Positions 25,823 to 34,147 of a DNA stretch of 64,000 nucleotides are shown piece by piece. The stretch lies in the NCBI GenBank assembly GCA_963760405.1, contig CAVXCV010000013.1, positions 24,963 to 88,962 of the forward strand. The letters are read 5' to 3'. The translations under genes and the position numbers were made by a program. Under the pieces are notes generated by a model. The model saw only the letters and a program-made list of their open reading frames with translations. It did no database searches and was not told the origin of the DNA. The stretch is from RYN-230 sp963760405. GTDB taxonomy: Bacteria > Actinomycetota > Actinomycetes > Streptosporangiales > Streptosporangiaceae. How positions within the stretch are numbered: the stretch's first letter is position 1; every line of letters starts with the position of its first letter.

Positions 25823-26383
25823 GTGAATCCCACCCGGCTGTTCGTGCTCGGTGCGCTGGCCCGGCATGGGCCCATGTACGGGCACCAGATCCGCCGCGAC
25901 GCCCGGGTGGACCGGACCGAGCTGTGGTCCGAGGTGCGGCCCGGCTCGCTGTACGGGGCGCTGCACCGGATGGCGGCCGAGGGCCTGATCGAGCCGGTGC
26001 GCACCGAGCAGGCCGGTAACCTGCCTGCCCGCACCGTGTACGCCATCACCGATGAGGGCCGCAAGGAACTGCTCGCGCTGCGCGCCGAAGCCTTCCGCCA
26101 GGTCGGCCTGCGCCCGGACCCGGTGGACCTGGCCGTGGCGATGAGCGGCGGGCTGCCCGCTGACGAGCTGCGCGGGCTAATCGAGGATCGGCACCAGGCG
26201 CTCACCGCCCAGGCCCAGTTCTTCCGGCACGAGCAGGAGCGGAGCTGGGCCGGGCAGACCGTGGCGGACAGCCTGATCCTGCAGCATGCCATCGGCCGCC
26301 TGGAGGCGGAGATCCGGTGGCACGAGGACCTGCTGAGCGCCGCGGCGATGCTGGCCGAGCCCGCCATCCAGGCGGTGTCATGA
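25823..26383 (+). CDS. PadR-family transcriptional regulator
   Basis: A winged-helix repressor of about 186 residues. The DNA-binding part is FVLGALARHGPMYGHQIRRDARVDRTELWSEVRPGSLYGALHRMAAEGLI with the wing ARTVYAITDEGR, and the C-terminal half (FFRHEQERSWAGQTVADSLILQHAIGRLEAEIRWHEDLL) is a helical dimerisation domain. GTG 25823 is preferred over TTG 25811 because the latter lies inside the operator dyad. Its stop overlaps the next ATG by four bases, so it is co-translated with peptide deformylase. Confidence 0.88.
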   Translation: MNPTRLFVLGALARHGPMYGHQIRRDARVDRTELWSEVRPGSLYGALHRMAAEGLIEPVRTEQAGNLPARTVYAITDEGRKELLALRAEAFRQVGLRPDPVDLAVAMSGGLPADELRGLIEDRHQALTAQAQFFRHEQERSWAGQTVADSLILQHAIGRLEAEIRWHEDLLSAAAMLAEPAIQAVS

Positions 26384-26886
26384 CCGTGCGGCCGATCCGG
26401 CTGTTCGGCGACCCGGTGCTGCGCGAGCCGTGCGCCCCGGTGACCCGGTTCGACGACGGGCTGGCCCGGCTGGTCACCGACCTGCTGGACACCTGCCGGC
26501 TGCCCGGCCGGGCCGGGCTCGCCGCCCCGCAGATCGGGGTGAGCCTGCGGGTGTTCTGTTACAGCACCGACGGTACCGAGGGCTATCTGGTCAACCCCAG
26601 GCTGGTGGCCAGCGACGGTGTCCAGGACGGCCTGGAAGGCTGCCTGTCCCTCCCGGAGCTGTACCAGCCGGCCCAGCGTGCCGCGCACGCGGTGGCCCGG
26701 GGCGTCGATCAGCTCGGGCAGCCCGCCGAGATCGAGGGCACCGGGCTGCTCGCCCGCTGCCTGCAGCACGAGATCGACCATCTCGACGGGCGGCTGTTCC
26801 TCGACCGCCTCGCCCCGGCCGAGCGGCGCCAGGCCATGCGGTTCATCCGGGAGCACATCGCGGCCGCCGGGCCGGGCCGCTCGTAG
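26380..26886 (+). CDS. def: Peptide deformylase
   Basis: A 168-residue enzyme that removes the formyl group from nascent proteins. All three family motifs are present: GRAGLAAPQIG (residues 43-53), EGCLS with the metal cysteine at 88, and HEIDHLDG with metal histidines at 130 and 134 and catalytic Glu131. It is translationally coupled to a PadR regulator, which is not the usual place of the housekeeping def gene (normally beside fmt). It is thus likely an accessory, inducible copy. Confidence 0.93.
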   Translation: MTVRPIRLFGDPVLREPCAPVTRFDDGLARLVTDLLDTCRLPGRAGLAAPQIGVSLRVFCYSTDGTEGYLVNPRLVASDGVQDGLEGCLSLPELYQPAQRAAHAVARGVDQLGQPAEIEGTGLLARCLQHEIDHLDGRLFLDRLAPAERRQAMRFIREHIAAAGPGRS

Positions 26887-26923
26887 CCAGTGTCTCGCTT
26901 GCCGGTTTGAATAACGCTCCCGG

Positions 26924-27904
26924 TCAGGCCGTGGGCTTCTTCGCCCGGCTCGGCGCGACCCGGGGCGGCTCGCCGGGCTGCTTCGGGTACACCGGCGGCC
27001 ACGGCGCGTCCAGCAGCCCCCGGCCGGCGTCCGCGGCGCTCATCGCCAGCAGCGGCTCGAGCGACTGCGGGTCGTCGTTCATGCCCAGCCACGGGTCACC
27101 GGTGGCGTCCAGCCGGGCGGCCAGGGACGCGATCGTGAACTGGTCCGGGTGGATGTCGTCGAGCTCGCCCCAGGCGAGCGGGGTGGACACCTGGGCGCCG
27201 GGCCGGGCCCGGACCGACCAGGCACCGAACACCGTCTTGTGCGGCGCGTTCTGGTTGTAGTCCACGAACACCCGCGGGCCGCGCTCCTCCTTCCACCACG
27301 CGGCCGTGATCAGATCGGGCCGGCGCCGTTCCAGCTCCCGGGCGACGGCCACCACGGCGGCCCGCACCTGGTAGGAGTCCCAGCGCGGCTGCAGCCGGAC
27401 GTACACGTGCAGGCCGCGGTTGCCGGTCGTCTTCGGGTACCCGGCGATGCTGAGCTCATCGAGCAGCCGGTGCAGCTCGTGGGCGGCCTGCCGGATGTGG
27501 GTGAAGTCCACCCCCGGACCCGGGTCGAGGTCGATCCGCAGCTCGTCGGCATGCCCGGGATCCGCCGCCTGGTACGGCCACACGTGGAAGCCCAGGCAGC
27601 CCAGGTTGACCGCCCACAGCACGTGCTCGATGTCCGCGGCGACCAGCGCGCGGGAGGTGGTGCCGTTGGGCGTGGACACCGTCGTGGTCTGCAGCCAGTC
27701 CGGGATGTTCCTGGGCACCCGTTTCTGGAAGAACGACGGGCCGCTGGCTCCTTCCGGGAACCGTTGCAGCAGCACCGGCAGGCCGCCCATGGTCCGCAGC
27801 AGCGGGCCGGCCACCCGCAGGTAGTGCTCGGCGAGATCGGCCTTGGTCTCATTCCGCTCCGCGAACAGCACCTTGTCCGGGTGGGTGATCAGGTCACGTG
27901 GCAT
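26924..27904 (-). CDS. LigD-type polymerase/primase domain protein (NHEJ)
   Basis: A 326-residue stand-alone polymerase domain of the archaeo-eukaryotic primase superfamily, used in bacterial non-homologous end joining with Ku and LigD. Seen are the opening DLITHPDKVLFAERNETKADLAEHYL, the Mg-binding pair in RIDLDPGPGVDF, and KTTGNRGLHVYV. There is no ligase or phosphoesterase domain. ATG 27904 starts exactly at MPRDLITHPDKV. No ku gene is in the window. The tail (PSRAKKPTA) is basic. Confidence 0.88.
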   Translation of the reverse strand: MPRDLITHPDKVLFAERNETKADLAEHYLRVAGPLLRTMGGLPVLLQRFPEGASGPSFFQKRVPRNIPDWLQTTTVSTPNGTTSRALVAADIEHVLWAVNLGCLGFHVWPYQAADPGHADELRIDLDPGPGVDFTHIRQAAHELHRLLDELSIAGYPKTTGNRGLHVYVRLQPRWDSYQVRAAVVAVARELERRRPDLITAAWWKEERGPRVFVDYNQNAPHKTVFGAWSVRARPGAQVSTPLAWGELDDIHPDQFTIASLAARLDATGDPWLGMNDDPQSLEPLLAMSAADAGRGLLDAPWPPVYPKQPGEPPRVAPSRAKKPTA

Positions 27905-28033
27905 CGTGGTCGCTCCGTCCCCCGGCGGAAGGCGGGCCGGGCGGCCGCCCCTGCTCCATGGTCTACCACCTGGCCCGGCGCGGGCCCGGATAATGAGTGG
28001 CGGCCACCGGCTGGCCTGGGTTAGCTGGGAGGC

Positions 28034-29395
28034 ATGCAGCTGGACCAGTTCGACCCGGCCACGGACGGCGCGTCGGTCGCCGCCTGCCACGAGATCTACC
28101 TCAGCGGGACGGCCGACGACGACCCGTACGGGCCGCCCATGTCCGCCCGGGGCTTTGCGGGCTGGCTGGCGCTGGGCTGGTGGGAGTCCCCGGTGGAAGC
28201 CTGGCGGGCCCGGGACGGCGCTGGCCAGACCTGCGGCTGGTACAGCCTCCAGCTGCCGCAGCGGGAGAACCGGCAGCTCGCCGTCGTGGACCCGGTGGTG
28301 GCCGCGGCGCGGCGGCGGGCGGGCCTGGGCACGGCCCTGCTCGGCCACGCGGCCGCGCGGGCGCGGCAGCTGGGCCGTGACCAGTTGCTGGCCTATGCCC
28401 GCGATGGCTCCCCCGGGGCGGCGTTCGCCCAGGCCGCGGGGGCCCGGCCGGGGCTCACCGAGATCCGCCGGGTGCTGGACCTGGCCGCGGTGCCAGCCGG
28501 GAAGCTGGCCGCGCTCCGGGCGGAGGCCGAGTCAGCGGCCCGCGGGTACGGGCTGCTGTGCTGGACCGGGCCACCGCCAGAGGACCAGCTGGCCACGGTG
28601 GTCACGGTGTTCGGTTCCGCGGCCGCCGACATCCCGCGGGAGGATGGCCACGAGGCGGAGCACTGGGATACCGAACGGGCCCGGCAGGCCGGGGAACGCG
28701 TGCTGGCCCAGGGGCTTCGCTACTACAACGTCGCGGCCCGGTCGCTGGGCACCGGCGAGCCCGCCGCGCTCACCCAGCTCGGCGTGGACCCGGCCACGCC
28801 TGAGTGGGGCTTCCAGGGACTGACGGCCGTGGCCCGGCCGCACCGCGGGCACCGGCTCGGCCTGCTGGTCAAGCTGGGCCTGCTGGACCTGCTCAGCAAG
28901 CACGAGCCACAGCTGACCCGGGTCCTGACGGGGAACGCGGCCGGGAACGAGCACATGGTCGCCATCAACGCCGCGCTGGGCTTCACCCCGCTGGACCAGT
29001 GGCGGAGCTGGGAGCTGGACACGGCACCGGGGGCGCCTGGCCTGACCGTGAGCCTGGCCTCAGAGGGCGATGGCCGGGGTGACCACGGTCCGGGGCGGCC
29101 GGTCCGGCCCGTAGTCGGCGGGCCGGACGATGAGCTGGGCGCTGCCGCGGGGCACCCGGCTGAAGGTGAACCGGCCCCGCTCGTCCGCGGTGACGATCAG
29201 CGCGCCGGTCCCGGTCCTGATCTCGACCGGGCAGGTCTGCACCGGGGCCAGCCAGCCATCCAGCCGGACCGTCTCATCGGTGTGCTGGCCGATCCGGATC
29301 ATGATCGTCATGCTGTCGCTGTCGAAGGTGACGGTCGGCCCGGCCTGCGCCGCCAGCCGTGCCACCTCGACTTCCAGGTCGCGGAGAGCCAGTGA
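28034..29395 (+). CDS. GNAT-family acetyltransferase (two GNAT-like halves), 3' end uncertain
   Basis: The first half has the acetyl-CoA loop RRRAGLGTALLGHAAARARQLG, and the second half has the degenerate loop RPHRGHRLGLLVKLGLLDLL followed by NEHMVAINAALGFTPLDQWRSWEL, the usual end of this family. Family-like sequence ends near 29050. The open frame then runs on to 29395 on top of the convergent gene at 29060-29536, with a tail that looks like antisense translation. An indel close to the true stop is likely, as shown more clearly for the lipase at 51829. ATG 28034 follows GGGAGGC. Confidence 0.75.
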   Translation: MQLDQFDPATDGASVAACHEIYLSGTADDDPYGPPMSARGFAGWLALGWWESPVEAWRARDGAGQTCGWYSLQLPQRENRQLAVVDPVVAAARRRAGLGTALLGHAAARARQLGRDQLLAYARDGSPGAAFAQAAGARPGLTEIRRVLDLAAVPAGKLAALRAEAESAARGYGLLCWTGPPPEDQLATVVTVFGSAAADIPREDGHEAEHWDTERARQAGERVLAQGLRYYNVAARSLGTGEPAALTQLGVDPATPEWGFQGLTAVARPHRGHRLGLLVKLGLLDLLSKHEPQLTRVLTGNAAGNEHMVAINAALGFTPLDQWRSWELDTAPGAPGLTVSLASEGDGRGDHGPGRPVRPVVGGPDDELGAAAGHPAEGEPAPLVRGDDQRAGPGPDLDRAGLHRGQPAIQPDRLIGVLADPDHDRHAVAVEGDGRPGLRRQPCHLDFQVAESQ

Positions 29396-29536
29396 GAACC
29401 GGATCCGCTCCGGCAGGTCCGCGGGCATCGGGTCGGCCGCGGAGAACATGTCCCGGATTCCGCGCAGGATCGCGAGATCGAACTCCTCCAGCGGGTCGTC
29501 CGCGGGCGGCGAGCCGTCGGCATCCGGGAGCCTCAT
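29060..29536 (-). CDS. Conserved actinobacterial hypothetical protein
   Basis: A 158-residue protein. The N-terminal part is helical and acidic (LEEFDLAILRGIRDMFSAADPMPADLPERIRFSLALRDLEVEVARL), and the C-terminal part is beta-rich (VEIRTGTGALIVTADERGRFTFSRVPRGSAQLIVRP), like a carboxypeptidase-regulatory domain. I recall this type beside ECF sigma factors and CHAT-domain proteins in actinomycetes, but neither is here. It is convergent to the GNAT gene and overlaps its extended frame. Confidence 0.75.
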   Translation of the reverse strand: MRLPDADGSPPADDPLEEFDLAILRGIRDMFSAADPMPADLPERIRFSLALRDLEVEVARLAAQAGPTVTFDSDSMTIMIRIGQHTDETVRLDGWLAPVQTCPVEIRTGTGALIVTADERGRFTFSRVPRGSAQLIVRPADYGPDRPPRTVVTPAIAL

Positions 29537-29581
29537 ACGGCGTTTCCTTCCCCGCCGGATCCGCCGGTATCCTCACTGACA

Positions 29582-30334
29582 GTGGACGGGGTCAGCAGCA
29601 CGCCAACAGCATCCGCGGATGCCCGGGACGAGCTGCCCGCCCCGCCCCGGACCGGCCCTGGCCAGCCGCGCTGGTCATACTGGCCGCGCTGGCCTGCCTG
29701 GCTCCGCTACGGCCTGCCGCTGCTGATCCTGGCCGTCCTGACCGGGGACGTGCTGGCCCACGGGCCGCTGGTCAGCCTGGATCAGCAGATCCGGCTGGCG
29801 GTGCTGCCGTACGCGGACGCGCCCGGCTACGCCTGGCTGCTCCGCGCTCCGTTCGGTCCCGCCTGGCTGCTGACCAGCCTGGGCGAGACCACCGTGGCCA
29901 TCCCGGTGCTCGCGGCCGCCGCGATCGCCGCGGCGGCCCGGGGCCGCTCCTGGCGGCCGCTGTTCACCGCGCTGGTCGCGGCCGTGGCGCTGCTGGCCAC
30001 GGTGATCCCGGCGAAGATCCTCATCGGGCGGCCCGGCCCTGGCATCGCCGCGGTCAGCCCGGGCAGCCTGGGCGCGTTCCCGTCCGGCCACACCGCCACC
30101 GCGTGCGTGTGCTACACCGTGGCCGCGCTGCTGCTCTGCGCCGGCCGGCCCGGCTGGGTCCGGCGCGGGGCACTGGCCGTGGTGCTGTCGCTGTGGCTGC
30201 TCGTCGGCGCGGCCCTCATCTGGTCCGACTTCCACTGGTTCACGGACGTGCTGGCCGGGTGGGCGCTGGCTGGCCTCATCGTGCAGTTCGCCGTCTGGCT
30301 CACCCGCCGGGGGCAGGGCAGTCCGGCGGGCTGA
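29582..30334 (+). CDS. PAP2-family phosphatase, membrane-bound
   Basis: A 250-residue membrane phosphatase with about six membrane segments. The three motifs are present: KILIGRPGP (about residue 142), FPSGHTATA (about 163) and SDFHWFTDVLAGW (about 218), which together carry the catalytic histidines. It would dephosphorylate a lipid phosphate such as undecaprenyl or phosphatidate phosphate on the outer membrane face. The first 40 residues are a proline-rich cytoplasmic tail. GTG 29582 is the start. Confidence 0.9.
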   Translation: MDGVSSTPTASADARDELPAPPRTGPGQPRWSYWPRWPAWLRYGLPLLILAVLTGDVLAHGPLVSLDQQIRLAVLPYADAPGYAWLLRAPFGPAWLLTSLGETTVAIPVLAAAAIAAAARGRSWRPLFTALVAAVALLATVIPAKILIGRPGPGIAAVSPGSLGAFPSGHTATACVCYTVAALLLCAGRPGWVRRGALAVVLSLWLLVGAALIWSDFHWFTDVLAGWALAGLIVQFAVWLTRRGQGSPAG

Positions 30335-30345
30335 CCGTTGCTGAT

Positions 30346-30641
30346 TTACCTGGCGCTCTGCTGGCAGGCGAGCGTGAGCAGATGCAGCACCTCGGCGTCC
30401 ACCTCGTCCGGGCTGCGCAGCGCGAGCTTGTGGGTGGCCTGGCCCGGCCCGGTGGCCGGCTGCAGGCGGCCGCCCGGCGGCGGGTCGGTGAAGCGCAGCC
30501 CGAGGTCCACGTGATCACGGGCGGCCGCGGCCACGGCCGCGAACTGCCGGCCCGGCTGAACGGGATGTAGCTGCTGCGGCCGCCGACCGTGACGTCGTCA
30601 CCCAGCGCGGCGCTCAGCATGTCCTCTGGCGAGGGGCTCAT
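30346..30641 (-). pseudogene. DUF5655-like protein, frameshifted
   Basis: The N-terminal reading from ATG 30641 (MLSAALGDDVTVGGRSSYIPFSRAG) and the C-terminal reading ARDHVDLGLRFTDPP, then ATHKLALRSPDEVDAEVLHLL, belong together in a small domain seen in nucleic-acid- or stress-linked proteins. They are in different frames; one missing base at about 30546-30553 (giving RAGQFAAVAAAARDHVDL) restores a protein of about 98 residues ending at 30346. It follows the VOC gene by three bases, so they form one unit. Confidence 0.6.
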
Positions 30642-30644
30642 CGG

Positions 30645-31424
30645 CTACCCAGCGGGCGGGGTGGGCTGGATGATGCTGAACACCGCGCCCTGCGGGTCGC
30701 GCAGGGTGGCCATCCGGCCGACGGGCGTGTCGAACGGCCCGGCCAGCACGGCCCCGCCGAGTTCCGTGGCCTTGGCCGCGGTCGCGTCCGCGTCGGCCGC
30801 GGCGAAATACACCAGCCAGTGACTCGGGGTGCCCGGCTGCTGCGGCGCGGTCGTCCCGCCGACTTCCTTGCCGCCGACCTGGAACAGCGTGTACTCACCT
30901 TGGCCCATGTCCATCACCGTGGTGGTCACGCCCAGTACCTGCTCGTAGAACCGGACCGCGGCCGGGTCCGCCGTGATCAGCTCGTTCCAGACCACCGCTC
31001 CCGGCTCGTTCACCAGCGAGGCGCCGATGTGCTGGCGGGCCTGCCAGAACGCGACCGGTGCGCCGCTGGGGTCCAGCACGAAGCCCATCCGGCCGGCCTC
31101 CATCACCTCGAACGCTGGCATCGCGACCTGGCCGCCCGCCGCCTCGACCTTGGCCAGCGCGTCGTCCACGTTGTCCACGGCCAGGTAGGTGTTCCACATC
31201 GGCGGCGCACCAGCCGCGGCGAGCTCGGGCGACTGCGGGGCGATGGCGGCCACGTGCTGGCCGCTCAGCGTGGCCATGGAGTAAGGGCCACCCTGCGGCA
31301 TGGGCTGGTCGTCGTAGGCCCAGCCGAACAGGCTGGCGTAGAAGGCCTTCGCGGCCTCGGTGTCCGTGGTCTGCAGGTCCACCCAGTTCGGGGTGCCCTG
31401 CGCATAAGACGTGCGTACTGGCAT
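30645..31424 (-). CDS. VOC-family protein with two glyoxalase-like domains (CFP30B-like)
   Basis: A 259-residue protein with two tandem vicinal-oxygen-chelate domains. Domain one begins TPNWVDLQTTDTEAAKAFYASLFGW, and domain two begins GAVVWNELITADPAAVRFYEQVLGV; each ends with a VLDPSGAPVAFWQ or LRDPQGAVFSIIQP strand. It resembles the mycobacterial CFP30B/Rv0577 antigen group. Possible roles are glyoxalase-like or small-molecule binding. ATG 31424 follows AAGGGAG. Confidence 0.9.
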   Translation of the reverse strand: MPVRTSYAQGTPNWVDLQTTDTEAAKAFYASLFGWAYDDQPMPQGGPYSMATLSGQHVAAIAPQSPELAAAGAPPMWNTYLAVDNVDDALAKVEAAGGQVAMPAFEVMEAGRMGFVLDPSGAPVAFWQARQHIGASLVNEPGAVVWNELITADPAAVRFYEQVLGVTTTVMDMGQGEYTLFQVGGKEVGGTTAPQQPGTPSHWLVYFAAADADATAAKATELGGAVLAGPFDTPVGRMATLRDPQGAVFSIIQPTPPAG

Positions 31425-31470
31425 GGCGTGCTCCCTTGCACGACGGTTCCGGCCCCAGCGGATTCGCCAC

Positions 31471-32430
31471 TCACAGTAACGTACCCGGCGCTGGCCGGGC
31501 GGCCAGGAAGCGGGCCAGCTCCGCGGCGGCCGGGCCGGTAGCCGGGCCGCGCCGGGTCACGGACAGCGCCGCGGCGGCGTTCGCCGCGCGGGCCGCCGCC
31601 AGCTCCGGCAGGCCCTGGGCCAGCGCGGCGATGAACGTGCCGGTGTGCGTGTCACCCGCGCCGTTGGTGTCCGCCACGGTGACCCGGAAGCCGGGCACGT
31701 GCACCGGCTCCGTGCCCGAGTGGCTGAGCAGGCAGCCATCCGGCCCGGTCCGGACCAGCACCGCGGCCCCGGGGGCGGCGCGCTGGCTCAGCACGCGGGC
31801 TGCGGCCCCGGGCTCGGCCTGCCCGGACAGCCAGCCCGCCTCGGCCGCGTTGCAGGTCAGCCAGGTGGCCCGGGACAGCACCTGGTCCAGCGCGGCGGCC
31901 GGGATGGACCTGGCCAGCGGCCCGGGATCGAAGACCACCACGTTGCGCGCGGACAGCCCGGCCAGCCAGCCGAGCAGGGCGGTGCGGCTGGGCTGGACCA
32001 GCCCGTACCCGGACAGGTAGACCACGTCGCCCGGCCCGGCCGCCAGCCCGGCCAGGGCCGCCGCGGTCAGCGCCGCCTCCGCGCCGGGGCTGGTCAGGAA
32101 CGTCCGCTCGCCCGCGGCGTCCACCAGGCTCACCACGAACCCGCTGTCCTGGCCGGGCGTGGCCGGGAGCAGGATCTCGATGCCCTCGGCCGCCAGCGCC
32201 GCGCGGGCCAGCGCGGCGAACGGCCCGCTGCCGTGCGCCCCGCCGTAGCGGACCGGCAGGCCCTGCCGGGCCGCCGCGGACATCACGTTGAAACCGCCCC
32301 CCGCCGTCACCTCGGTGCGAGTGGCCAGCACGTCCCCGCCGCGCTCGGGCAGGGCGGGGATATCGAGCACGACGTCAACGACCACGTTGCCGAGGTGCAG
32401 CAGCCGGCCGCCCGGGCCGGGGCCGGCCAT
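31471..32430 (-). CDS. PfkB-family carbohydrate (ribokinase-like) kinase
   Basis: A 319-residue sugar or nucleoside kinase. The glycine signature is TAGGGFNVMSAAARQG (about residue 42) and the C-terminal signature DTNGAGDTHTGTFIAAL (about 249) holds the anion hole and catalytic aspartate. Its start overlaps the stop of the ADP-ribosylglycohydrolase gene (TGATG), and that gene overlaps a cysteine hydrolase, so three genes form one operon. A ribose or nucleoside released by the glycohydrolase is the likely kinase substrate; this is inference. Confidence 0.88.
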   Translation of the reverse strand: MAGPGPGGRLLHLGNVVVDVVLDIPALPERGGDVLATRTEVTAGGGFNVMSAAARQGLPVRYGGAHGSGPFAALARAALAAEGIEILLPATPGQDSGFVVSLVDAAGERTFLTSPGAEAALTAAALAGLAAGPGDVVYLSGYGLVQPSRTALLGWLAGLSARNVVVFDPGPLARSIPAAALDQVLSRATWLTCNAAEAGWLSGQAEPGAAARVLSQRAAPGAAVLVRTGPDGCLLSHSGTEPVHVPGFRVTVADTNGAGDTHTGTFIAALAQGLPELAAARAANAAAALSVTRRGPATGPAAAELARFLAARPAPGTLL

Positions 32431-33425
32431 CAGCGGCCCCGCAGGGCCAGCAGGCGGTCCGCCACCTCGTCCAGGTGCAGGTGGTTCACGCTGGTCACGG
32501 TGGCCCGGGCGGCCTCAGGGAAGGCCGCCGTCCCGTGGCAGGCCCCGCCGATCGCCCCGGCCATGGCCGCGATCGTGTCGCAGTCGCCGCCCACCGACGC
32601 GGCCATCCGGCAGGCCAGCCACGGGTCACCGGGCGCCGCGGCGAGCAGCGCGAACGCGGCCGGTACCGATTCCTGGGTGGCCAGGCTGGTCCCGACCAGC
32701 GTGTACACGGTAGCCAGGACCGCGTCCCGCGGCTGGCCGGCCACCAGCCCGGTGGCCCAGCGGATCCGGGCCGCCACGTCGGCGGCCGCGACCCAGTGCC
32801 CGCGCCCGGCGGCCCGCGCGGCTGCCCCGGCCGCCACGCTGATCGCCTCGGGCACGGTAGCGCCGGCCACCCCCGCGCTGACCGCGGCCGCGACCGCGGC
32901 CGCGCCGGCCAGCGCGACCCCGGTGTTGTGGGTGATCCGGCTGGCCGCGACCACCTGGTCCACCAGCAGGCCCAGGTCATCGCTGCGGGTGGCGACGCCG
33001 ACCGGGGTGATCCGCATGGCCGCGCCGTTGGTGGTGCCGGCCCGGCCGGTCTCCGCGACGTCGGTGCCGGTGAGCAGCGCCGCCAGGGCCCGCTTGGTGG
33101 ACGGGCCGAGCAGGCTCAGCGAGCCACGGGCACGCATCCCGGCCTCCCAGGCCAGCAGCTGCCCGGCGAACTCAGCCGCGTCGATCGTGCCGCCGCCCTC
33201 GATCAGCAGCCCGGCGAGCAGCAGGGCCTGCTCGGTGTCGTCGGTCACCGTGCCCGCGGGCAGCCCCGGGGCGAGCGGGTGGTCCAGCGGCCCGGGCTGG
33301 AACTCCGCCAGCAACGGGCCGTACCTGGCCACGATCTGCGGCCGGGACAGCGACTCGGTGGGCATGCCGAGCGCATCCCCCACGGCCAGCCCGTACAGCG
33401 CGCCTGCCGCGCGGTCCTGGGTCAT
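32430..33425 (-). CDS. ADP-ribosylglycohydrolase family protein
   Basis: A 331-residue all-helical protein of the DraG/ARH fold. Metal-site motifs are visible: GLAVGDALGMPTE at the N-terminus, GTVTDDTEQAL (about residue 57) and SVGGDCDTIAAMAGAIGGA near the C-terminus. Members hydrolyse N- or O-glycosidic bonds of ADP-ribose or related nucleosides and use two Mg ions. It overlaps the cysteine hydrolase upstream (ATGA) and the PfkB kinase downstream. The gene order suggests a catabolic role rather than reversal of protein modification. Confidence 0.9.
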   Translation of the reverse strand: MTQDRAAGALYGLAVGDALGMPTESLSRPQIVARYGPLLAEFQPGPLDHPLAPGLPAGTVTDDTEQALLLAGLLIEGGGTIDAAEFAGQLLAWEAGMRARGSLSLLGPSTKRALAALLTGTDVAETGRAGTTNGAAMRITPVGVATRSDDLGLLVDQVVAASRITHNTGVALAGAAAVAAAVSAGVAGATVPEAISVAAGAAARAAGRGHWVAAADVAARIRWATGLVAGQPRDAVLATVYTLVGTSLATQESVPAAFALLAAAPGDPWLACRMAASVGGDCDTIAAMAGAIGGACHGTAAFPEAARATVTSVNHLHLDEVADRLLALRGR

Positions 33426-33997
33426 CGCGCCGCCAGCAGGCTGGCCACGCTGACCACCTCCACCAGCGGGGCGTACAGGCGGAGGATGTCCAGTGCCTTC
33501 TGGTGGCTGTCGTCGTCCACGCCCGCGCACGCATCCGCCGCCACCTGCACCGCCACCCCATCGTCCGCCGCGGCCAGGGCCGTGGACAGGACGCAGCAGT
33601 CGGTGGATACCCCGGCCAGGATCAGCCGTCCGCCCGCGCCGACCCGGGCCGCCAGGTCCGGGCCCCACTTGCTGAACGTCGCCGCGTCCAGCGTGGGCCC
33701 GGCCATCGCCGCGAACTCCTCCACCAGCTGGTAGATCGGCGCGTCCGGGGGCTGCAGCGCGAACGGCCACGCCTCGTAGTAGCGCTGCCAGGCCCCGGCC
33801 GGCACCTCCGGCGCGATGAACCTGGTGAAGACCACCCGCGGGGCGAACGCCCCGGCCAGCGCGGCGACCGGGCGGACGATCTCGCTGAATCGCGGCGCCA
33901 GCCAGGCGCTGCCCGGCTCACCGAACACGCGCTGCATGTCGATCACCGCCAGCACCGGCTCGGCTGGTGAGTTATCCTGGCCCGGTCTGGGATTCAT
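33422..33997 (-). CDS. Cysteine hydrolase (isochorismatase/nicotinamidase-like)
   Basis: A 191-residue protein. The triad is visible as D in LAVIDMQRVF (about residue 20), K in TFSKWGPDLAA (about 110) and C in LAGVSTDCCVLSTALAA (about 134). The family includes nicotinamidase, ureidoacrylate and N-carbamoyl hydrolases. It is first in an operon with an ADP-ribosylglycohydrolase and a PfkB kinase. A nicotinamide- or nucleobase-releasing pathway fits all three, with this enzyme deamidating the base; this remains a hypothesis. Promoter palindromes lie at 34033-34147. Confidence 0.88.
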   Translation of the reverse strand: MNPRPGQDNSPAEPVLAVIDMQRVFGEPGSAWLAPRFSEIVRPVAALAGAFAPRVVFTRFIAPEVPAGAWQRYYEAWPFALQPPDAPIYQLVEEFAAMAGPTLDAATFSKWGPDLAARVGAGGRLILAGVSTDCCVLSTALAAADDGVAVQVAADACAGVDDDSHQKALDILRLYAPLVEVVSVASLLAAR

Positions 33998-34032
33998 GCC
34001 CGGATATTGTCATAGCCGCCGCAGTGCGGGTA

Positions 34033-34147
34033 GTGACGCGGCACCTGTCACAGTGACGTGACACTCGTCACGCAGGCACCGCGGGCGGGCGGGAGTGGGA
34101 ATACAGCGTGACGGCTCAGTCAAGTAGTGGCAAATAGCCATGGCTAT
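34033..34147. promoter_or_regulatory. Palindrome cluster in the divergent promoter region
   Basis: Five GTGAC/GTCAC half-sites lie within 34033-34071, including GTCACAGTGAC (34047-34057) and GTGACACTCGTCAC (34058-34071). A separate perfect 14-bp palindrome, ATAGCCATGGCTAT, is at 34134-34147. An AT-rich island at about 34180-34220 stands out in this GC-rich DNA. Together they suggest one or two regulators acting on the cysteine-hydrolase operon, the MptB-like gene, or both. Confidence 0.5.
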
